From NCBI GenBank assembly GCA_947630865.1, contig CANRJE010000045.1:1-10665 (forward strand): a DNA stretch of 10,665 nucleotides. The letters are read 5' to 3'. Under the pieces are notes generated by a model. It did no database searches. It was not told the DNA's origin and saw only the letters and a list, made by a program, of their open reading frames with translations. This DNA comes from an uncultured Bacilli bacterium (GTDB lineage: Bacteria > Bacillota_I > Bacilli_A > RF39 > UBA660). This document shows, piece by piece, positions 5,921 through 10,665 of the stretch (position 1 is its first letter; each line of letters begins with the position of its first letter). Made by a program: the position numbers and the translations under genes.

Positions 5921-6004
5921 GTTAATGATTTCCTGAAAAAATTTAAATAAAAAATAGGGAAAATTCATAATAATTACATAAAAGGGTATTACAATAAGAA
6001 AGTT

Positions 6005-6040
6005 ATGAAATTTATAATTATCAATAAAAGGAGAGCATAA
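6005..6040 (+). CDS. Possible 11-codon leader peptide before the exporter
   Basis: An ATG at 6005 opens MKFIIINKRRA and stops at TAA 6038-6040, one base before the exporter ATG. The mini-ORF runs through the exporter's Shine-Dalgarno (AGGAG, 6029-6033), so its translation would affect access to that site. Its own ribosome-binding site is poor (AAGAAAG just upstream). An ORF this short is common by chance. In B. subtilis the related bmrCD exporter is controlled through a translated leader (bmrB), which makes this worth recording. Confidence 0.2.
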   Translation: MKFIIINKRRA

Positions 6041-6041
6041 T

Positions 6042-7787
6042 ATGTTAAAATTATTTAAAAATTTAGGTAAAAAAGAATTATTATTTGTTATTATTTCTAT
6101 AGGTTTTATTTGTGTTCAGGTTTTTCTTGATTTAAAAATTCCTGATTATATGCAAAAAATAACAACTTTAGTTGAAACTTCTGGAACGACTAAAGAGATT
6201 ATAGTACAAGGTTTATATATGCTGGGTTGTGCTTTAGGAAGTTTATTAACAAGTGTTATTGTTAGTTTTTTAGCAACCTATATAGCTAGTAAGTTTGGAG
6301 AGGCAACAAGAAAAATAGTATACAGAAAAGTATTAGGTTTCAGTATGGAAGAAATTAAAGATTTTTCCGTTTCTAGTTTAATTACAAGAACAACTAATGA
6401 TGTTGGACAAATTCAAATGTTGATTTCATTTGGATTACAGGCTTTAATAAAAGCTCCAATTATGGCTGTATTTGCTATTTCTAAAATTGCAGGTAAGAAT
6501 ATGCAATTTAGTATGTTAACTTTTATTGCTGTTATATTATTATTAATATTAATAACAGTTATAATTTTAACAGTTATTCCAAGATTTAAAATTGTTCAAA
6601 AATTAACGGATAATTTAAATAGAATTACAAGAGAAAATTTAACTGGTATTAGAGTTGTTAGAGCTTTTAATGCTGAAGAATATCAAAAAAATAAATTTAA
6701 TGAAGCCAATAGTAAACTTACTAATACTCAATTATTTAATCAAAGAGTAATGGGTATTATGAATCCTTTTATGAGCTTAATGATGTCAAGTTTAACTTTA
6801 GGTATTTATTTTGTGGGTTCAATGCTTATTAATCAAAGTGATATGGCTTCAAAATTGACTATTTTTAGTGATATGGTTGTTTTTTCTTCATATGCCATTC
6901 AAGTTATTATGTCGTTCATGATGTTAGTTATGATTTTCTTAATCTATCCAAGAGCTAGTGTTTCAGCCAATCGTATTAGAGAAGTTCTTGAAACAACAAA
7001 TAAAATTCAAGATGGAACGCATGTTAAAGGAAAAGAGATTGGAACAGTTGAATTTAAAAATGTTTCTTTCAAATATCCTGATGCTGACGAGTATATGATA
7101 AAAAATGTCTCTTTTAAAGCTAAAAAAGGAGAAACGGTTGCATTTATTGGAGGAACAGGTTCTGGTAAAAGTACTTTAATTAATTTAATACCAAGATTTT
7201 ATGATGTAACAGAAGGTGAAATCTTAGTAGATGGTGTTAATGTTAAGGACTATCACTTAAATAGTTTACATGAAAAATTAGGTTATGTACCTCAAAAAGC
7301 TGTTATGTTTGCTGGAAGTGTTGCTGAAAATGTAAGCTATGGAGAGGCAAAAGAAAAAATAAGTAAAAAAGATATTGAAAAAGCTATTGAAGTTAGTCAA
7401 GCAAAAGAGTTTGTATCAAAAATGGATAATGGAATAGATTCTTTTATTGCAAGAGGTGGTACTAATGTTAGTGGTGGTCAAAAGCAAAGATTAGGAGTAG
7501 CAAGAGCTATAAGTAGGCATCCAGAAATTTATATATTTGATGATACCTTTTCAGCCCTTGATTATGAAACAGATTTAAAACTTCGAAGAGAATTAAAAAA
7601 ATACACAAAAGATGCTACGACATTGATAGTTGCAAGTCGAGTTGGAACAATCATTGAAGCTGATAAAATAATTGTTCTTGAAAATGGTGAAGTAGTTGGT
7701 ATGGGAACACATGAAGAGTTATTAAAAAACTGTGATGTTTACTATGAAATTGCAAGGAGTCAACTAAGTGAGGAGGAATTAGCATGA
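6042..7787 (+). CDS. Heterodimeric ABC exporter half with degenerate ATP site (BmrC/LmrC/TM287-like)
   Basis: A 581-aa half-transporter: a six-helix type IV exporter membrane domain (about 1-310) fused to a nucleotide-binding domain (about 335-581). Walker A is GGTGSGKST (370-378, K376), the Q-loop is YVPQK, and the signature is canonical VSGGQ (476-480). Walker B reads IFDD, with D501 where the catalytic glutamate belongs, and the switch histidine is replaced by S532 (VASR). These changes mark the subunit that contributes the degenerate ATP site in heterodimers such as TM287/288 and BmrCD. AGGAG lies 8 bases before ATG 6042. The stop overlaps the partner's ATG by 4 bases. Likely role: drug or lipid-like substrate export across the cell membrane; the substrate is not shown. 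Confidence 0.9.
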   Translation: MLKLFKNLGKKELLFVIISIGFICVQVFLDLKIPDYMQKITTLVETSGTTKEIIVQGLYMLGCALGSLLTSVIVSFLATYIASKFGEATRKIVYRKVLGFSMEEIKDFSVSSLITRTTNDVGQIQMLISFGLQALIKAPIMAVFAISKIAGKNMQFSMLTFIAVILLLILITVIILTVIPRFKIVQKLTDNLNRITRENLTGIRVVRAFNAEEYQKNKFNEANSKLTNTQLFNQRVMGIMNPFMSLMMSSLTLGIYFVGSMLINQSDMASKLTIFSDMVVFSSYAIQVIMSFMMLVMIFLIYPRASVSANRIREVLETTNKIQDGTHVKGKEIGTVEFKNVSFKYPDADEYMIKNVSFKAKKGETVAFIGGTGSGKSTLINLIPRFYDVTEGEILVDGVNVKDYHLNSLHEKLGYVPQKAVMFAGSVAENVSYGEAKEKISKKDIEKAIEVSQAKEFVSKMDNGIDSFIARGGTNVSGGQKQRLGVARAISRHPEIYIFDDTFSALDYETDLKLRRELKKYTKDATTLIVASRVGTIIEADKIIVLENGEVVGMGTHEELLKNCDVYYEIARSQLSEEELA

Positions 7788-9574
7788 ACAGAAGACGAGG
7801 ACGAAATTTTGAAAAGCCTAAAGACTTTAAAAAAGCTATGATAAATTTGTTTACTTATTTAAAACCATATATGTTATTTCTTATAATAGCAACAATATTA
7901 GCTGGAGTTGGGTCAGTATTCTCAATTATTGGACCAGATAAAATTAAAGAGATAACCAATCTAATTATTAGTGGCTTAACAACAAAAATTAATCTTTCAG
8001 AAATCAAAAGAATTGCTATATTTCTAATTACTATTTATTTAATTGGTGCTATTCTTGTTTACATTGAACATTTTATAATGGCAACGGTTACTAATCGTTT
8101 TTCTAAGAAATTACGTAGTGAAATTAGTGAAAAAATTAATAAATTACCATTAAAATATTTTGATAAAACTCCTTATGGAGATATATTATCAAGAGTTACT
8201 AATGATGTTGATACAATGAGTCAAACTGTTAATCAAAGTATTGGAACTTTCGTTAGTAGTTTAACTTTACTAGTTGGTTCTATTTTCATGATGTTTTATA
8301 CCAATTATATATTAGCAATAACGGCTATTCTTTCTAGTTTATTTGGTTTTCTATTTATGTCAATAGTTCTTTCTAAAAGTCAAAAGTACTTTATGGAATT
8401 TCAAGAAGAATTAGGTAACTTGAATGGTCAAATTGAAGAGACTTATACAGGACATAATATTGTAAAAGTTTATAATGGATTTCAAAAAGAAACGAAGGCT
8501 TTTGATGATATAAATAATCGTATGTTTCAAAGTGCGATGAAAAGTCATTTCTTTTCAGGACTTATGCAACCATTTATGGCTTTTATTGGAAACTTTGGCT
8601 ATGTAGCTGTTTGTGTTGTTGGTTCATCTTTAGTTATTAATGGAACGATTTCTTTTGGAGTAGTTATAGCATTCACGATTTATGCTAGACTATTTACTCA
8701 ACCATTATCTCAACTTGCTCAAGTAGCAACATCTTTTCAAAGTGCTGGAGCTGCTAGTGAAAGAGTCTTTGAATTTTTAAAAGAAGAAGAAATGCCTAGT
8801 GAAGATGAAATTCATAATTATTTAGATAAAAAAGAGGTTGTTGGAAATATTGAATTTAAGCATGTCAACTTTGGTTATAATGATGATAGATTGATTATCA
8901 AAGATTTTAATGCAAAAGCGAAAGCTGGATCAAAAATTGCAATTGTAGGACCAACTGGAGCAGGTAAAACAACACTTGTTAATTTGCTTATGAAGTTTTA
9001 TGATGTTACATCTGGTGAAATTTTAATTGATGGCATTGATATTAAAAATTTAACAAGAGAAAATATCCATGATTTATTTATTATGGTTTTACAAGATACT
9101 TGGGTTTTTGAAGGAAGTATTTATGAAAATATTGCTTATAACAAAGAAAATGTATCTCTTGATAAAGTAAGAGAAGTTGCAAAAACTGTTGGAATTGACC
9201 ATGTTGTTAAAAGTTTAAATAAAAACTATGATACAATTCTTTCCGATAATGAAACTTTATCAGCTGGTGAAAAACAACTTTTGACAATTGCTCGTGGTAT
9301 GATAAAAAATGCACCTTTCTTAATTCTTGATGAAGCAACTTCATCTGTTGATACGAGAACTGAAGAATTAGTAAGTAAAGCTATGGATAAGTTAACAGAA
9401 GGAAGAACATCATTTATAATTGCACATAGACTTTCAACAATTAAAAATGCTGATCTTATTTTAGTTCTTAATGAAGGAAATATTATTGAACAAGGAACAC
9501 ATGAAGAATTATTAGCTAAAAAAGGATTTTATGCTAAACTTTATAATTCTCAATTTGAAAGTGTTACAAAATAG
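7784..9574 (+). CDS. Heterodimeric ABC exporter half with catalytic ATP site (BmrD/LmrD/TM288-like)
   Basis: A 596-aa half-transporter with a short basic N-terminal extension (RRRGR) then EKPKDFKKA, six predicted helices (about 30-320) and a C-terminal nucleotide-binding domain. Walker A is GPTGAGKTT (389-397, K395), the Q-loop is VLQDTW, Walker B ends ILDE (D516, E517) and the switch histidine is H548 in IAHRLST, all catalytic. The signature is LSAGE (492-496) and not LSGGQ. In a head-to-tail dimer this deviant signature faces the partner's degenerate Walker B, and the partner's VSGGQ faces this subunit's intact site, leaving one working site. GAGGAGG precedes the start within the partner gene, and the ATGA overlap indicates coupled translation. 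A terminator follows the stop directly. Confidence 0.92.
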   Translation: MNRRRGRNFEKPKDFKKAMINLFTYLKPYMLFLIIATILAGVGSVFSIIGPDKIKEITNLIISGLTTKINLSEIKRIAIFLITIYLIGAILVYIEHFIMATVTNRFSKKLRSEISEKINKLPLKYFDKTPYGDILSRVTNDVDTMSQTVNQSIGTFVSSLTLLVGSIFMMFYTNYILAITAILSSLFGFLFMSIVLSKSQKYFMEFQEELGNLNGQIEETYTGHNIVKVYNGFQKETKAFDDINNRMFQSAMKSHFFSGLMQPFMAFIGNFGYVAVCVVGSSLVINGTISFGVVIAFTIYARLFTQPLSQLAQVATSFQSAGAASERVFEFLKEEEMPSEDEIHNYLDKKEVVGNIEFKHVNFGYNDDRLIIKDFNAKAKAGSKIAIVGPTGAGKTTLVNLLMKFYDVTSGEILIDGIDIKNLTRENIHDLFIMVLQDTWVFEGSIYENIAYNKENVSLDKVREVAKTVGIDHVVKSLNKNYDTILSDNETLSAGEKQLLTIARGMIKNAPFLILDEATSSVDTRTEELVSKAMDKLTEGRTSFIIAHRLSTIKNADLILVLNEGNIIEQGTHEELLAKKGFYAKLYNSQFESVTK

Positions 9575-9628
9575 AAATAGTTATATGAAATTTATGTGAA
9601 GTTTAGGCTCAACTATTTTCTTTTTTTT
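9575..9628 (+). terminator. Intrinsic terminator of the exporter operon
   Basis: It begins at the first base after the exporter stop codon. AAATAGTT (9575-9582) pairs perfectly with AACTATTT (9611-9618). An inner stem of AAATTT (9588-9593) with AAGTTT (9599-9604), one G:T pair, closes an ATGTG loop. A T-rich run (9616-9628, one C) follows. Confidence 0.75.
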
Positions 9629-9635
9629 ATTAGCA

Positions 9636-9644
9636 TGTTATACT
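9636..9644 (+). promoter_or_regulatory. Extended -10 promoter of the final gene pair
   Basis: TGTTATACT is a TGn extension with a near-consensus -10 (TATACT, 9639-9644). No good -35 is seen; the region 16-18 bases upstream is the T run of the preceding terminator. The predicted start near 9651 is about 19 bases before ATG 9670, and GGAGGG lies at 9661-9666. Confidence 0.55.
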
Positions 9645-9669
9645 AATTAAGTAATTATTCGGAGGGTAT

Positions 9670-10110
9670 ATGAGTAGTATTGCAAACAATGAATTTCAAA
9701 TTTCTGATTTAATAGCTGTTAGTTATAGTGAGGATTATTTAGAATATTTAGATGAAAAAACTAAAAAACAATTAGAAAAAGTGACTTTTTATCCTGATAC
9801 TATTTATTTTGTTGAACAACTTAGTTGCAATGATAATGGTATTTATAGAGAGTTCTATACAGATGTGTTATATGCTATTGAAATATTTAATCGCGAAAGT
9901 CGTGAACCTTTCAAATTTGCACCTGATTTTTTAAATGTAAGTCCTTTTCCTATAGAATATTTAACTCCAGAAGAGTATGAAAAAGGAAGTGTTACGAGAT
10001 GGCGTTTATTTACAATTTTTCAACAAGTAAATAATAATTATCAAAAAGCAACTAGTAAAAGCGGAGTTAAACGATATGGAACTAGATTAAAAAGTCCAAG
10101 GGTAGGGTAA
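9670..10110 (+). CDS. Protein of unknown function, coupled to a CinA-like gene
   Basis: A 146-aa protein I do not recognise. It has no signal peptide or membrane segment, so it is probably cytoplasmic. The first 60 residues are acidic with many tyrosines (SYSEDYLEYLDEKTKKQ), the middle is mixed with aromatic clusters, a Pro/Phe-rich part lies at about 91-96 (VSPFPI), and the last 20 residues are basic (SKSGVKRYGTRLKSPRVG), which could bind nucleic acid or simply be a flexible tail. There is one cysteine (C53) and no metal-binding or nucleotide-binding motif. Start ATG 9670 follows GGAGGG closely. It has its own promoter, and two bases separate its stop from the next start, whose ribosome-binding site lies in this gene. 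It is a real gene by these signals. Confidence 0.82.
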   Translation: MSSIANNEFQISDLIAVSYSEDYLEYLDEKTKKQLEKVTFYPDTIYFVEQLSCNDNGIYREFYTDVLYAIEIFNRESREPFKFAPDFLNVSPFPIEYLTPEEYEKGSVTRWRLFTIFQQVNNNYQKATSKSGVKRYGTRLKSPRVG

Positions 10111-10112
10111 AA

Positions 10113-10583
10113 ATGCAAGAAATCATAAAGTTTTTAACTGAAAGAAATGAAACAATTAGTACTATGGAATCTGCAACGGGAGGTTATATAGCATCAAGTA
10201 TTACAAATATAAGTGGTTCATCATTAGTTTTAAAGTTTTCAGCTGTTACATATTCTAATGAATATAAAATTAAAATGGGAGTTGATTCTTCCATTATTAC
10301 TAAATATTCTGTTTATAGTATGGAATGTGCTAAGGATATGAGTTTAAAAATTTCAGAATATGCTAATGCTAGTTATGGAGTTGGTGTAACTGGAAAGATA
10401 AATGATTATGACCCTAACAATTTAGTGGGCGATAATTCAACTGTTTTCTTAAGTATCTATGAAGCTAAATCCAAAAAATATTATACGAAAATTATTAAAG
10501 TTAAAAATCAATCAAGAGAACTAAATAAAGAATTAATAAAAGATGAATTTGTAAGTTTATTTAAGAAAAGTTTCATGAATTAA
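10113..10583 (+). CDS. Divergent CinA C-terminal / PncC-like protein
   Basis: A 156-aa protein matching the stand-alone CinA C-terminal domain (nicotinamide-nucleotide amidohydrolase, PncC), which recycles NMN to nicotinate mononucleotide. ES-TGG (19-24) keeps the conserved serine S20 but has A21 where most members have cysteine. GSS (35-37) and YSNEYK (47-52, K52) are kept. The later AGPGG-like stretch after VTG (92-94) is replaced by KINDYDPNN, so activity is uncertain. Length fits the C-terminal domain alone, and no CinA N-terminal domain is present. AGGG (10104-10107) inside the preceding gene serves as its ribosome-binding site. It ends just before a strong terminator. Fold assignment is firm, enzymatic function is not. 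Confidence 0.8.
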   Translation: MQEIIKFLTERNETISTMESATGGYIASSITNISGSSLVLKFSAVTYSNEYKIKMGVDSSIITKYSVYSMECAKDMSLKISEYANASYGVGVTGKINDYDPNNLVGDNSTVFLSIYEAKSKKYYTKIIKVKNQSRELNKELIKDEFVSLFKKSFMN

Positions 10584-10611
10584 AAAAATGTGTAAAATTA
10601 TGTAAAAATTT

Positions 10612-10645
10612 AAACTTTTTTATCGAAAGATTTAAAAGTTTTTTT
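10612..10645 (+). terminator. Intrinsic terminator with a GAAA tetraloop
   Basis: The left arm (10612-10624) and right arm (10629-10641) form ten outer pairs, a 2x2 T/T internal loop and three inner pairs (ATC:GAT), closed by a GAAA loop (10625-10628). T residues run from 10639 to 10645. It ends the last gene pair. The 20 bases after it show nothing recognisable. Confidence 0.8.
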
Positions 10646-10665
10646 GTTTTAAATTGGAAAATTGT

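Larger units (their letters stand above)
5716..6041. other. 326-bp intergenic region: hairpin cluster, promoter and exporter leader
   Basis: From left to right it contains A-rich sequence, the G/C-rich hairpin (5741-5773), two further hairpins (5790-5839), an A/T stretch with TGTCAA at 5870, a consensus promoter (5892-5920), and an A/T-rich leader of about 115 bases ending in the exporter's Shine-Dalgarno. No protein-coding gene of normal size was found on either strand. No canonical T-tailed plus-strand terminator for the sortase is evident, so that transcript may end at the hairpins. Confidence 0.7.

Noticed and set aside
1..10665. Mycoplasma-type code (TGA as tryptophan), suggested by the extreme A/T content
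   Set aside because: TGA ends several genes at natural C-termini, two of them inside ATGA overlaps, and tryptophans are encoded by TGG.

Overview
The window comes from a very AT-rich, low-GC Gram-positive bacterium. Most intergenic DNA is A/T tracts, and genes start behind strong purine-rich Shine-Dalgarno sites. TGA is a stop here: the metallophosphoesterase, NatA-like, sortase and first ABC-exporter genes end in TGA, and in two cases that TGA lies inside an ATGA overlap with the next start. Tryptophan is TGG. The genome therefore uses the standard bacterial code and not the Mycoplasma code, and a class B sortase implies a cell wall. My inference is an uncultured gut-type member of the Bacilli (Erysipelotrichia/RF39-like). 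The species cannot be named from the sequence.

Layout. (1) Bases 1-49 are an open 3' tail of something cut by the window edge, possibly an insertion-sequence end, followed by a hairpin terminator. (2) A metallophosphoesterase gene (203-937) follows; its true start is the ATG after AGGAGG, not an upstream TTG. (3) A three-gene operon (981-3331) encodes an unrecognised two-helix membrane protein, a NatA-like ATPase and a NatB-like ABC-2 permease. It starts from a strong extended -10 promoter packed into the terminator of the gene before. (4) On the minus strand an overlapping pair (4872 down to 3369) encodes a COG1092-like methyltransferase and an RluA-type pseudouridine synthase, both probable RNA-modification enzymes. 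(5) Divergent from that pair is a lone class B sortase (5008-5715), preceded by repeated A8 tracts. (6) A 326-bp gap (5716-6041) holds a cluster of G/C-rich hairpins, a perfect-consensus promoter and an ~115-nt leader. (7) Two overlapping genes (6042-9574) encode the halves of an asymmetric heterodimeric ABC exporter of the BmrCD/LmrCD/TM287-288 type, closed by a terminator. (8) A final pair (9670-10583) encodes an unrecognised 146-aa protein and a divergent CinA C-terminal (PncC-like) protein, closed by a GAAA-loop terminator.

How the genes work together. The window is mainly a set of short, independent transcription units. Two are ABC export systems, one NatAB-like and one multidrug-type. 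The exporter halves fit each other: the first subunit has a degenerate Walker B and H-loop with a canonical signature, and the second has canonical catalytic residues with a deviant signature. The dimer would have one working and one degenerate ATP site. No sortase substrate, CRISPR array, tRNA or rRNA was seen.

Most worth a second look are the structured repeat-like element at 5741-5839, the sortase with lysine where the catalytic arginine is expected, the very tight terminator/promoter packing at 914-975, the A-tract repeat at 4932-4979, and the two unrecognised proteins. I did not find a clearly new multi-gene system.
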